A stretch of 64,000 nt of DNA, taken from contig NZ_JALHQD010000001.1 in assembly GCF_022842145.1 (NCBI RefSeq), positions 564,127 through 628,126 on the forward strand, in the 5' to 3' direction. The translations under genes and the position numbers were made by a program. The stretch is from Tabrizicola sp. GTDB lineage: Bacteria > Pseudomonadota > Alphaproteobacteria > Rhodobacterales > Rhodobacteraceae. Shown piece by piece: positions 29,563 to 38,088 of this stretch (position 1 is its first letter; every line of letters starts with the position of its first letter). The notes below the pieces were generated by a model that worked only from the letters and a program-made list of their open reading frames with translations, made no database searches and was not told the DNA's origin.

Positions 29563-30432
29563 ATGACTGGCGCCATGTCCCGTCCGCTTCTCCTTGCCGC
29601 GCCATTCATCTTCCTCCTGCTCTGGTCGGCCGGCTTTGCTATTGCCAAGATCGGCCTCCTGCACGCCGGGCCCTTCACGCTACTGGCCCTGCGTTATTGC
29701 ATCGCCGTCCTCGTGCTCCTTCCCCTCATCCCGATCCTGAAGCCGCAGTTCCCGAAAGGCCGCGCCGCCTGGGACATCGCGGTCGTCGGCTTCCTGATCC
29801 AGGTCGGCTATTTCGGCCTGTGCTACATCGCCTTCAAATCCGGCGTCTCGGCGGGCGGGGTCGCGATCATCGTCTGCCTGCAACCCATCCTCGTCAGCCT
29901 GATCGCGCCCTGGATGGTCGGTGAGGCCGTCAGCCGCCTGCGCTGGATCGGCCTTGCCTTGGGTCTGGGTGGAGCGGTCACGGTGATCCTCGCCCGGTCC
30001 GGCATCGCGCATGAGCCGCCACTGGGCCTGCTGGCGGCTGTCGGGGGCCTGATCGGCATGACCGCCGCCACACTTTACGAAAAGCGCTTCGGCATCACGA
30101 CGCATCCGGTGCCCGCCAATCTGATCCAGTACGCCGTGGGCGCGGCCTTCACCCTGCCGCTGGCCCTTGGCACCGAGGGGATGCAGGCCGACTGGACGCC
30201 CGAGCTTTGGGCGGTCCTCGGCTATCTGGTGGTCGGCAACTCGCTGATCTCGATCACGCTGCTGCTCGCAATGATCCGCGCGGGAGAGGTCGCCCGGGTC
30301 TCTGCCCTTTTCTACCTTGTCCCGCCGCTGTCCGCCTTGTTCGCCTGGCCCCTGCTGGGAGAGGCGATGCCGCCCTTTGCCTGGGCCGGGATGGCGCTTG
30401 CCGGGGTCGGGGTCATGCTGGCGCGACGGTAG
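29563..30432 (+). CDS. EamA/DMT family transporter
   Basis: A 289-residue membrane protein with about ten hydrophobic segments in two repeats of the EamA domain (FLLLWSAGFAIAKIGLLHAGPF in the first, LAMIRAGEVARVSALFYLVPPLSALFAW in the second). These drug/metabolite transporters export amino acids or other small molecules; the substrate here is unknown. The start at 29563 (MTGAMSRPLLLAAP) has a weak AGGGA ribosome site, and an ATG at 29575 is possible. It is convergent with hisG. Confidence 0.88.
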   Translation: MTGAMSRPLLLAAPFIFLLLWSAGFAIAKIGLLHAGPFTLLALRYCIAVLVLLPLIPILKPQFPKGRAAWDIAVVGFLIQVGYFGLCYIAFKSGVSAGGVAIIVCLQPILVSLIAPWMVGEAVSRLRWIGLALGLGGAVTVILARSGIAHEPPLGLLAAVGGLIGMTAATLYEKRFGITTHPVPANLIQYAVGAAFTLPLALGTEGMQADWTPELWAVLGYLVVGNSLISITLLLAMIRAGEVARVSALFYLVPPLSALFAWPLLGEAMPPFAWAGMALAGVGVMLARR

Positions 30433-30442
30433 CTCCTCGTTC

Positions 30443-30483
30443 GACTTCGTCTCCTCGCCACCGGAGCGAGGAGTGACGAAGTC
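30443..30483. repeat. Palindrome between convergent EamA and hisG genes
   Basis: Arms GACTTCGTC and GACGAAGTC, with inner complementary CCTCGC / GCGAGG, 11 bases after the EamA stop and 13 before the hisG stop. A likely bidirectional 3'-end structure, although there is no T tract. Similar in wording to the palindromes at 11661 and 19271. Confidence 0.6.
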
Positions 30484-30495
30484 TTCGAAGAGCGG

Positions 30496-31194
30496 TCAGT
30501 AGGGCTGCGCCGGAACGCCCAGCTTCGCCGCAAGACCGGCATAAGTGGCACGGTCCGCTGCTGACCACTCTGCCACCCGGCTGGCCCAGAGAAGCGCCTG
30601 GCTGGAATGGATCAGCCCATCCGACAGGATGCGCAGGTGGTTTGCCCGCAGCGTCTCACCCGACGAGGTGATGTCGGCGATCGCCTCAGCGGTTCCGTTC
30701 AAAACCGTGCCCTCGGTCGCGCCCTGACTGTCGACCAGCTGGTAATCCGCAACCCCTTGCGACTGCAGGAAATCCCGCACCAGCCGGTGATACTTGGTCG
30801 CGATCCGCAGCCGGTGACCATGCGCGCGGCGGAACCCCGCCGCCGCCGCGTCCAGGTCGTCCACCGTCTCGACATCGATCCAGACGTTCGGCACCGCGAT
30901 GATCAGGTCCGCCTGTCCGAAGCCCAGCTTCGCGATCTCGGCCACCTCATCCTCGCCCAACTGCTCGCGCACCAGGTCCGACCCGGTGACACCCAGATGG
31001 ATCCGCCCCGCAGCGAGTTCACGCGGGATTTCGCCGGCCGAGAGCAGCACCGGGACCACGCCCTCCACCCCCTCGACGATCCCGGAATACTCCCGGTCCG
31101 AACCCGCTCGCCGCATTGCCACGCCGCGCGCGCTGAACCAGTCGAAGCAGTCCTGCATCAGCCGCCCCTTGGACGGCACCCCGATCCGGATCAT
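30496..31194 (-). CDS. hisG: ATP phosphoribosyltransferase, short form
   Basis: A 232-residue protein: GVPSKGRLMQDCFDWFSARG at the N-terminus, ELAAGRIHLGVTGSDLVRE for PRPP binding, and GTVLNGTAEAIADITSSGETL. It lacks the C-terminal ACT-like regulatory domain of long HisG and so needs HisZ, encoded immediately upstream with a 4-base overlap. It catalyses the first step of histidine synthesis, ATP plus PRPP to phosphoribosyl-ATP. Last of the hisS-hisZ-hisG operon. Confidence 0.95.
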   Translation of the reverse strand: MIRIGVPSKGRLMQDCFDWFSARGVAMRRAGSDREYSGIVEGVEGVVPVLLSAGEIPRELAAGRIHLGVTGSDLVREQLGEDEVAEIAKLGFGQADLIIAVPNVWIDVETVDDLDAAAAGFRRAHGHRLRIATKYHRLVRDFLQSQGVADYQLVDSQGATEGTVLNGTAEAIADITSSGETLRANHLRILSDGLIHSSQALLWASRVAEWSAADRATYAGLAAKLGVPAQPY

Positions 31195-32288
31195 TGCACC
31201 GCCCCCTTCAGCCGCGCGACCAGACCGGGCCGGATCACTCCGCCCACCGCGGGAATGAAGGCACCTGCACCCAGCACGGCCGTCAGGGCGTCATATCGCC
31301 CGCCCGAGCCGACCGGAGGCAGTCCGTCAGCCAGGAAGCTGAAGACGAAGCCGTCGTAGTACTCCAGCGCCGTTCGGCCGTGGCTGGCCTCAAACGCCAG
31401 GGTTGCCACGTCGACGCCCCGCTCTGCCAAAGCGTCCAGTCGCGCCGCGAACCGGTCCACGGCCGGGCCAATGGCCGGCAGCATCGCGGTAATCCCGCGC
31501 AGGTGGCTAAGCGCATGGGCGGCAGGGGCCTCCAAGCTGAGCAGATCGTACAGCAAAGCCGCTTCGGTCGCCTTGATCGGCGGAGTTTCCGCATCGGCCA
31601 CCAGCGCCTCGGCCCGCGCAGCGATCTCCTCCGCCGAACGCAGTCCGACGAAGGTGCCTGCCTCTTCGATCAGTTGCGACGGACTGCCCGCCTTCAACCG
31701 CTCCAGCAGCCTGACCCGATCCGCAGGAACTGGAGCCCGCCCGGCAAACCTGTCCAGCAGCGCCCTGAACCGCACCGGCCGCCAGACGTGCCGCAGCAAG
31801 GCAGCCTTGCGCCGTTCGGTCGTCTCCAGCCCCCGGACGGCGGCCATCAGGATGCCGATATCCCCGGTGACCGGGCGCAGGTTCAAACCCGCCAGCAGGT
31901 CACGGAACAGCGCGAACACCTCGGCATCCGCCGCCTCCGGTGCGGCCCGGTCGAAGACCTCATACCCCACCTGCAGGTACTCGCTGGCGCGACCCGAACC
32001 GCGCATCTGCTTGCGGAAGACCTCGCCCAGATAGGCATAGCGGGCCGGCTCCGCTCCATGCGCCATGTGCGCCTGAACGACGGGCACCGTGAAGTCCGGC
32101 CGCAGCATCATCTCGCCGCGAACCGGATCGTCCGTCACATAGGCCCGCGCCCGAATATCCTCGCCGTAAAGGTCCAGCAGCGTCCCCGCTGGCAGCAGGA
32201 TATCCGCTTCGACGGGCACTGCACCCGCGGCGACGAACGCCGCGAGCAGCCGCTCGCCTTCTGCGCGGATCGCCGCCTTCTGGGTCAT
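31191..32288 (-). CDS. hisZ: ATP phosphoribosyltransferase regulatory subunit
   Basis: A 365-residue paralogue of the histidyl-tRNA synthetase catalytic core, with class II motif remnants ([23 protein letters not shown]) but no anticodon-binding domain and a degenerate final motif ([14 protein letters not shown]). It forms a hetero-octamer with short HisG and makes it histidine-sensitive. Its stop and start overlap hisG and hisS by 4 bases each, so the three are translationally coupled. Confidence 0.95.
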   Translation of the reverse strand: MTQKAAIRAEGERLLAAFVAAGAVPVEADILLPAGTLLDLYGEDIRARAYVTDDPVRGEMMLRPDFTVPVVQAHMAHGAEPARYAYLGEVFRKQMRGSGRASEYLQVGYEVFDRAAPEAADAEVFALFRDLLAGLNLRPVTGDIGILMAAVRGLETTERRKAALLRHVWRPVRFRALLDRFAGRAPVPADRVRLLERLKAGSPSQLIEEAGTFVGLRSAEEIAARAEALVADAETPPIKATEAALLYDLLSLEAPAAHALSHLRGITAMLPAIGPAVDRFAARLDALAERGVDVATLAFEASHGRTALEYYDGFVFSFLADGLPPVGSGGRYDALTAVLGAGAFIPAVGGVIRPGLVARLKGAVQ

Positions 32289-33754
32289 TGGCCCAGCATC
32301 TTTCGGACGGCCGCCACCAATTCAGTCCGCGGCACCTCGACCTGTGCCGGGCGGTCCTTCCATTCCTCCAGCGTCGCGCTTTCGGCGATCTTCGCGCCAA
32401 GGATCAGGTCCTTGAGGATGACCGTGCCCTTCTCGGCCTCATTCCCGCCCTGGATCACCGCGACGGGAGACTGCCGCTTGTCGGCATACTTGAGCTGGTT
32501 GCCGAAATTCTTCGGGTTGCCCAGATAGGCCTCGGCCCGGATCCCGGCCTGCCGCAACTCGCCGACCATGCCCATGTAATCGGCCATCCGGTCTCGGTCC
32601 ATCACGGTTACAACCACCGGGCCCGCGCTTTCGGCCGTGCTGCGCCCCTTGGCCCGAAGCGCGGCCAGCAGCCGGTCCACCCCGATGGAAACCCCGGTCG
32701 CCGGCACATCCTGCCCGGTGAAGCGCTTGACCAGCCCGTCATACCGCCCACCCCCGGCGACCGAGCCGAACTGGCGCTTGCGGCCCTTTTCATCCAGGAT
32801 CTCGAAGGTCAGCTCGGCCTCGTAGACCGGCCCGGTATAGTAGCCGAGCCCCCGCACGACGCCGGGGTCCAGCACGATCCGGTCCGGCCCGTAGCCCTGC
32901 GCATCCAGAAGGGCGGCGATCCCTTCCAGTTCATCGACACCCTCTGACCCGATGACCGAGGCCCCCACCAGCTCGCGCAGCCGGGCGACCGTTGCAGCAC
33001 CCGTGTCGCGCCTGGCGGTGGTGAAGCCCATCACGATTTCGGCCTGTTCAGCTGAAAGACCTGCACCTTTGGTGAAGTCTCCGCTGTCGTCCTTGCGGCC
33101 CTCTCCCAAGAGGGCGCGGACGCCGTCTGGCCCCAGGCGGTCGATCTTGTCGATGGCTCGCAGAACGATGCCGCGTTCGGCGTCCTTGTCGTCCCCGGCA
33201 AGGCCCGCCACTTCCATCACGCCGTTCAGGACCTTGCGGTTGTTCACCTTCACCACGTAGTCGCCGCGGGGGATGCCGACTTCTTCCAGGGCGTCGGCCA
33301 GCATGGCGCAGATTTCGGCGTCGGCGGCGACAGAGGCAGAGCCGACCGTATCCGCGTCGCACTGGTAGAACTGGCGGAAGCGGCCGGGGCCGGGTTTCTC
33401 GTTCCGCCAGACGGGGCCCATCGCGTACCGGCGGTAGGGGGAGGGGAGGTCGTTGCGGTACTGGGCGGCGACGCGCGCGAGAGGGGCGGTGAGGTCGTAC
33501 CTCAGGGCCAGCCAGTCCGCGTCCTCATCCTGCCAGGCGAAGACGCCCTCGTTGGGGCGGTCGACGTCGGGGAGGAACTTGCCGAGGGCCTCCACGGTTT
33601 CGACGGCCGAGGTCTCCAGCGGGTCGAACCCGTACCGGTGGTAGACGGCGGCGATGCGGTCGAGCATGGCTTTCCGTTCGGTGACCTCGGCCCCGAAATA
33701 GTCGCGGAATCCCTTCGGGGTCTCGGCGCGGGGGCGGCGGGGTTTGTCGGCCAT
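32285..33754 (-). CDS. hisS: Histidyl-tRNA synthetase
   Basis: A 489-residue class II synthetase: motif 1 region around [17 protein letters not shown], motif 2 [18 protein letters not shown], histidine-specific [13 protein letters not shown], motif 3 [12 protein letters not shown], and a C-terminal anticodon-binding domain. It is longer than the E. coli enzyme because of an insertion in the middle, normal for alphaproteobacteria. It charges tRNA-His. First gene of the operon, divergent from slyX with 70 bases between. Confidence 0.96.
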   Translation of the reverse strand: MADKPRRPRAETPKGFRDYFGAEVTERKAMLDRIAAVYHRYGFDPLETSAVETVEALGKFLPDVDRPNEGVFAWQDEDADWLALRYDLTAPLARVAAQYRNDLPSPYRRYAMGPVWRNEKPGPGRFRQFYQCDADTVGSASVAADAEICAMLADALEEVGIPRGDYVVKVNNRKVLNGVMEVAGLAGDDKDAERGIVLRAIDKIDRLGPDGVRALLGEGRKDDSGDFTKGAGLSAEQAEIVMGFTTARRDTGAATVARLRELVGASVIGSEGVDELEGIAALLDAQGYGPDRIVLDPGVVRGLGYYTGPVYEAELTFEILDEKGRKRQFGSVAGGGRYDGLVKRFTGQDVPATGVSIGVDRLLAALRAKGRSTAESAGPVVVTVMDRDRMADYMGMVGELRQAGIRAEAYLGNPKNFGNQLKYADKRQSPVAVIQGGNEAEKGTVILKDLILGAKIAESATLEEWKDRPAQVEVPRTELVAAVRKMLGQ

Positions 33755-33824
33755 GGGCGGGACCTTCGCTTTTGATCGGGGTCCGTGTATCCCGTGGGTG
33801 AGGAACGGGCAAGCGGGGGGTGTG

Positions 33825-34025
33825 ATGGACCGGGTTGATGAGCTGGAGGAACGGGTGGCCCATCTGATGCGGGCGGTGGAGGACCTGTCGGACGTGGTGG
33901 CCCGTCAGGCGGGGGAGATCGCGGGGCTGGAGCGGCGGGTCCGGCTTCTGATGGAGCGGGCGGCGGCAGAGGAGGCTTCGGGAGGGGGCTCTGTGGAGGC
34001 GAACGTCCGCCCGCCGCACTGGTGA
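33825..34025 (+). CDS. slyX: SlyX-like small coiled-coil protein
   Basis: A 66-residue protein: a heptad coiled coil ([33 protein letters not shown]) followed by the conserved RPPHW end of the SlyX family. A ribosome site (GGGGGG) precedes the ATG at 33825. The family has no established biochemical role. The TGA stop is the first three bases of the 82-bp repeat copy B. Confidence 0.85.
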   Translation: MDRVDELEERVAHLMRAVEDLSDVVARQAGEIAGLERRVRLLMERAAAEEASGGGSVEANVRPPHW

Positions 34026-34104
34026 GGGGTGCCCACGCGTGGGCAGGTGGAGGCCGCAAAGGATTCCAAGGGGTTAGCTGTGGGCGTTAGGGGTTTGTTA
34101 AGGG
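34023..34104 (+). repeat. 82-bp inverted repeat, copy B
   Basis: 77 of 82 bases identical to 23355-23436 in opposite orientation. It begins with the slyX TGA stop, then GGGG and the perfect 16-base palindrome TGCCCACGCGTGGGCA. Base composition drops sharply right after its end, at the edge of the ATPase-nuclease islet. Confidence 0.9.
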
Positions 34105-34155
34105 TTTGGCGCTGTCCTTACAGAGATCAAAACTGATTATTCGACACAAACGGTC

Positions 34156-34184
34156 TTGGAACTTTACGCGAACATTGTGATACT
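34156..34184 (+). promoter_or_regulatory. Putative promoter of the ATPase-nuclease gene
   Basis: TTGGAA (34156-34161), 17-bp spacer, GATACT (34179-34184) preceded by TG in the extended -10 position. It lies in the low-GC DNA right after the repeat, so the islet gene seems to bring its own promoter. Confidence 0.4.
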
Positions 34185-34249
34185 GTGCGGCACTTGCCTC
34201 CTCGCAAACATCTTGGAGTTGAGTTCCCTCTGATATACGGTGTGATCCA

Positions 34250-36190
34250 ATGGAAGAGCTGAGGGTTAAGAATTTGAGTGAGTTGCAAGGCACTCTTTTC
34301 GATGAGCGATTTCTTGGAAAGTACGCTGGTTCCATCATGTCGGACCCAACGACTGCGCTTGTTGAGCTTGTTGCAAATGCTTGGGACGCTTACGCCACAG
34401 AAGTTCATATTTCTTGGCCAGAGCGCGGCAAGAAGGCCTTTTTCTCAATCCGGGATAACGGATGCGGAATGACTAAGAGCGAGTTCTCCAAGCGTTGGAG
34501 AACGCTCGACTACGACAGGGTTACCCATCAGGGGAACATGGCAGAACCACCTTCGGGATTGCCGGGTGCGCGACCGAGACGAGTTTACGGAAACAACGGA
34601 AGAGGCCGCCATGCCGCTTTCCATTTTTCCTCTCCCTATAAAGTAATCACGACCAAGGAAGGCACGCGCTGCACGTTTTCCGTCTCACAGGGAACACTCA
34701 ACCCAATTGAGATTGACTTGGAAGAAGAGACTGCGGGAGATTTCGACAGCGGAACAGAGATACTTGGTTTGAGCCCTATTGGAAGTTCTCTTGCTCCCGA
34801 GGAGGTTCGCAGTATCCTCAGCACAAGATTCCTGCTTGATCCTCAGTTTAAAGTCACTGTTGATGGCATTTCAGTGACATTCTCGGATGTACCACAGGAT
34901 CAAATTCAGGAACTGAAAGTTGATGTCAAAGGCCTTGGCATCGCCATAGTTCGGGTGCTCGACTCCAGTCGGGCAGACCGCACCTCTAAGCAACATGGCA
35001 TTGCGTGGTGGGTCAACAACCGACTTGTGGGAGAGGCAAGTTGGGCAGCCTTTGTTGACAAAGTCATTGACGGCAGGAAAGAAGAAGCAAAGCGATACTC
35101 TTTCGTTGTCGAAGCGACCTTTCTCAAACCAGAAGACGTCCTTCCCGACTGGTCGGCGTTCCGAGATGAGAGCGCAAACTGGAAAATTGCTAAACCAGCG
35201 ATCCATGAGAGGATTCGCGCTGAGCTGGCGGAGCTACTTAGTGCAAAGCGCAGCATTACTCGCAACCAGATTCTTCAAAGCCAAGCGACTAAGGTCCAAG
35301 CTTTACCAAAGTTAAGCCAAGACAGATGGACAGGGATGCTGGATGCCCTCATTGAGCGGTGTCCAAGTCTTGGAGACACACAGATTGCCCAAGTTATGGA
35401 CATTCTAGCGAACATGGAGTTGGCACAATCACAGTACAGTTTGCTCGATAAGCTGCATGGTCTGTCCCCAAATGATCTGGACTCCTGGAACAGTCTTCTT
35501 GAGGAGTGGACAATCAAGGCAGCGAAAGAGGCTTTGGACGAGATTGCTCGGCGGCTCAAGCTGATTGAGGAGATTCGCCAGAAGACTGCGTCCACCTTAA
35601 CTAGAGAAGTCCAAGACCTGCAGCCACTATTCGGGCAATCACTATGGATATTTGGTCCGCAGTTCGAGAGTATAGAGTTTACGTCGAATAAGGGAATGAC
35701 CCGGGTTGTAAATCAGCTTTTCGGATTGAGTGAAGAGGGTTCGCTTCGGAGACCCGATTTTGTTGTTCTTCCAGATAGCACGGTTGGCTTCTACGACCGG
35801 CCAAGCTTTGACCATGAACACAATCAGAGCGGAGTCGATACGCTAATCATTGTTGAACTCAAGCGGCCGGGCGTTCCACTTGGATCGCGGGAAAAGAACC
35901 AAGTTTGGGATTACGTTAAAGAGCTGAGAAATAAGGGGCTCATTTCTTCAGACACTTACGTAACGGGATACTTACTTGGTGATTCAATCGAAAAACAAGA
36001 GTCTGAGCCTTTGCGAGTGGGGGATCGGACAATTATTCGTCCAATGCTGTACAATACCTTTATCGGACAGGCCGAAAAGCGAATGCTTAACTTGCATGCA
36101 AAGCTGATGGATGCGCCATTTATGATTGAAGCGCTGAAGGCTGCCGAACCAGTCCAAGCGGACCTTCTACTGGACCCGACGCTTCAGTAG
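34250..36190 (+). CDS. GHKL ATPase fused to a PD-(D/E)XK-like nuclease (candidate defence protein)
   Basis: A 646-residue protein. Residues about 20-220 form a GHKL ATPase: ELVANAWDA (Glu39 and Asn43, the N box), DNGCGM at 69-74 (G1 box), GNNGRGRHA at 114-122 and SGTEI at 167-171, most like prokaryotic MORC/Hsp90-type ATPases, not histidine kinases. A helical region follows to about 480. The C-terminus has PDFVVLP (Asp503), IIVELKRPG (Glu536, Lys538) and Gln551, the spacing of a PD-(D/E)XK nuclease core. GC content is far below the neighbours, and the gene ends 3 bases from the convergent ParB-like stop. No partner gene (methylase, helicase) is present. A single-gene anti-phage or anti-plasmid function is inferred. 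Confidence 0.8.
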   Translation: MEELRVKNLSELQGTLFDERFLGKYAGSIMSDPTTALVELVANAWDAYATEVHISWPERGKKAFFSIRDNGCGMTKSEFSKRWRTLDYDRVTHQGNMAEPPSGLPGARPRRVYGNNGRGRHAAFHFSSPYKVITTKEGTRCTFSVSQGTLNPIEIDLEEETAGDFDSGTEILGLSPIGSSLAPEEVRSILSTRFLLDPQFKVTVDGISVTFSDVPQDQIQELKVDVKGLGIAIVRVLDSSRADRTSKQHGIAWWVNNRLVGEASWAAFVDKVIDGRKEEAKRYSFVVEATFLKPEDVLPDWSAFRDESANWKIAKPAIHERIRAELAELLSAKRSITRNQILQSQATKVQALPKLSQDRWTGMLDALIERCPSLGDTQIAQVMDILANMELAQSQYSLLDKLHGLSPNDLDSWNSLLEEWTIKAAKEALDEIARRLKLIEEIRQKTASTLTREVQDLQPLFGQSLWIFGPQFESIEFTSNKGMTRVVNQLFGLSEEGSLRRPDFVVLPDSTVGFYDRPSFDHEHNQSGVDTLIIVELKRPGVPLGSREKNQVWDYVKELRNKGLISSDTYVTGYLLGDSIEKQESEPLRVGDRTIIRPMLYNTFIGQAEKRMLNLHAKLMDAPFMIEALKAAEPVQADLLLDPTLQ

Positions 36191-36193
36191 CAA

Positions 36194-37030
36194 TCACCCC
36201 CTCCCAAACCACTCCTCCACCTTGTCCAGCACGTCGTCGATCAGGCCGGGGGACCTCGCCTGGGGGCCGGTGAAGCGGAGGAGCCAGCCGGTGGGGGTGG
36301 GCTCTCGGGTGATCGTCAGGCCTTGGCGGAGGCGCAGCAGCCTGCGGGGGCGGCGGGTGGTGGGGTCCACGGGCTCGCGCGCGATATCCATCAGGACGGG
36401 GCGGAGGGCGGACCATTGGGTCTCGGGTCCCCTGCCCGCGTGCGGGTGGAGGGTGGCGGTGAGGAGGTCCTCATGCCCGCCCATCACGGCGCTGGCGAGG
36501 GTGTCGAGTTGGCGGATGGTCAGGGTTTCGGGGGCGGTGAGGAGGGGGCCGAGCGCCTCGACCACTGTCGCATGGGCGCGGAGGCGTTGGCGGGAGGAGC
36601 GGGGGAGCGAGGGGAAGAGGGCGGCGATGGCGGCGTCGGGGGTGTCGAAGTGGGACTCGGTGACCGCGTTCAGGATGAGGGCGGCTTTTTCCCAAGGCGA
36701 GACGGGCTCGCGCACCTCGTTCTCGGTCACCATGGCGGTGAGGGCCTGGGCGACGGATTGGGGGGAGCGGAGGAAGGCGGGGATGGTGGGGAGGCCGAGG
36801 TGCCCGGCGGCGGTGAGGCGGCGGAGGCCGGAGATGAGGCCGTAGGTGTGGGTTCCGGCCGCATGGGGGCGGGGGGTGGAGAGGGCCCAGACCTCGATCG
36901 GGGTGCGGAGGCCCTCGGTCGCGATGGAGTGCTGGAGTTGGGCGAGGGCTGCGGGGTCCAGCGTGGTGCGGTCGCGGAGGAGGGCGTGGGGGTCGATTGA
37001 GGTGAGGGGAAGGTGGTGGAGGGGGTCCAT
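36194..37030 (-). CDS. Orphan ParB-like protein
   Basis: A 278-residue protein. An N-terminal ParB/Srx-type domain (DPLHHLPLTSIDPHALL, then YGLISGLRRLTAAGHLGLPTIPAFL, with the G.RR..A signature) is followed by a helical KorB/HTH-like region (VSPWEKAALILNAVTESHF, SRQRLRAHATVVEAL) and a C-terminal winged part. ParB family members bind DNA and often CTP; some are nucleases. No parA, parS-like inverted repeat or plasmid replication gene is adjacent, so segregation is not assured. Start at 37030 behind AAAGGAG; a start 11 codons upstream lacks such a site. Confidence 0.75.
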   Translation of the reverse strand: MDPLHHLPLTSIDPHALLRDRTTLDPAALAQLQHSIATEGLRTPIEVWALSTPRPHAAGTHTYGLISGLRRLTAAGHLGLPTIPAFLRSPQSVAQALTAMVTENEVREPVSPWEKAALILNAVTESHFDTPDAAIAALFPSLPRSSRQRLRAHATVVEALGPLLTAPETLTIRQLDTLASAVMGGHEDLLTATLHPHAGRGPETQWSALRPVLMDIAREPVDPTTRRPRRLLRLRQGLTITREPTPTGWLLRFTGPQARSPGLIDDVLDKVEEWFGRG

Positions 37031-37095
37031 GCGTGATGCTCCTTTGGCAGGAGGGAAGCGCATGGGGGTTAAGGCGGCGTGAGGCGGGCGGGCGG

Positions 37096-38085
37096 TCAGG
37101 GTTTGCGCGTCATGCGGCGACGGCGGTCCTTTATGCGGTCCGTGGCGGCGTCGGTGCCGTCGTGGAAGGAGCCGAACCAGCGGTCCCAGGGGACCTCGGC
37201 GGTGCCGTAGTTGCATTCGAAGAAGCGGTGGTGGAGCTGGTGGTGGAAGTCGCCGGCGTTGATGAGGCGGGTGTCCTTTGCGAGGAGGCCCTCGAAGCCG
37301 GCGTGGGAGAAGGAGGGGCCGATCATCTTGATGTAGATGTGGACGAGGAAGATCACCGGGTGGGAGGGGACGATGAAGTGGATGAGGACGGCGGAGGCGT
37401 AGAGGAGGCTTTCGACGGGGTGCATGGAGAGGCCGGACCAGGGGCCGATGTTGATGGAACGGTGGTGGAGCGCGTGGACGCGGGCGTAGAGCGGCGGCCA
37501 GTGCAGGAGGCGGTGGACGAAGTAGAAGTGGGCGGAGGTGAAGATGGGGACGGCGAGGAGCCAGGCGAGGAACCAGAGTTCGTTGCCGGTGAAGGCGAAG
37601 GTGGGGATGACGTTGTTTGCGGTGCCCCACCAGTAGAGGACCTCGAACAGCGTCCAGGCGGCGACGCCGGAGGTGAGGCTGTGGAACATGTTGTCGAGGA
37701 TCTGGTCGCGGAAGGCGAAGGAGCCGTTGTCGCGCATCAGGGGGCGGGCGTCGTATTTCAGGCGGTCGCCCTGGAGGGTGAAGGTGAAGAGCCAGAGGTG
37801 GAGGGTGCCGGCGTAGAGGGTGAGGAGGAGGAGGTTGCGGGCCCAGATGGCGAGGACCCAGCCGGGGGCGAGGGTCTGCATGGTTTCGGGGCTTGGTTGG
37901 AGGAGGGTGTAGACCAGGACCGCGGTGGCGAGGAAGAGGGTGCCGGAGGTCAGCTGGACCCAGCGTTTGGTCAACCACCAGAGGGCGGCGCGGGGGTTCG
38001 GGGGCCAGTGGAAGAGGGCGGAGTCCGGGATGGGGAACTGCGGGTGGTGGTTCCAGATCTCGCGGCGGGGGGGCTCGTCGGGCAT
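37096..38085 (-). CDS. Sterol desaturase / fatty-acid hydroxylase family membrane protein
   Basis: A 329-residue membrane di-iron enzyme. The three histidine clusters are in place, HRLLH, HALHH and HHQLHH, plus a late H near the C-terminus, separated by hydrophobic segments. Family members hydroxylate or desaturate sterols, carotenoids or acyl chains. It starts only 3 bases past the stop of the PanB-like gene, so it is co-transcribed with the sugar operon. A role in that pathway is not obvious, and it may simply be the distal gene. Confidence 0.88.
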   Translation of the reverse strand: MPDEPPRREIWNHHPQFPIPDSALFHWPPNPRAALWWLTKRWVQLTSGTLFLATAVLVYTLLQPSPETMQTLAPGWVLAIWARNLLLLTLYAGTLHLWLFTFTLQGDRLKYDARPLMRDNGSFAFRDQILDNMFHSLTSGVAAWTLFEVLYWWGTANNVIPTFAFTGNELWFLAWLLAVPIFTSAHFYFVHRLLHWPPLYARVHALHHRSINIGPWSGLSMHPVESLLYASAVLIHFIVPSHPVIFLVHIYIKMIGPSFSHAGFEGLLAKDTRLINAGDFHHQLHHRFFECNYGTAEVPWDRWFGSFHDGTDAATDRIKDRRRRMTRKP

Positions 38086-38088
38086 GGG

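Noticed and set aside
23355-34104. A composite transposon bounded by the two 82-bp inverted repeats
   Set aside because: No transposase or integrase lies between them and most of the enclosed genes are core metabolic genes in normal composition; the repeats look like interspersed elements.
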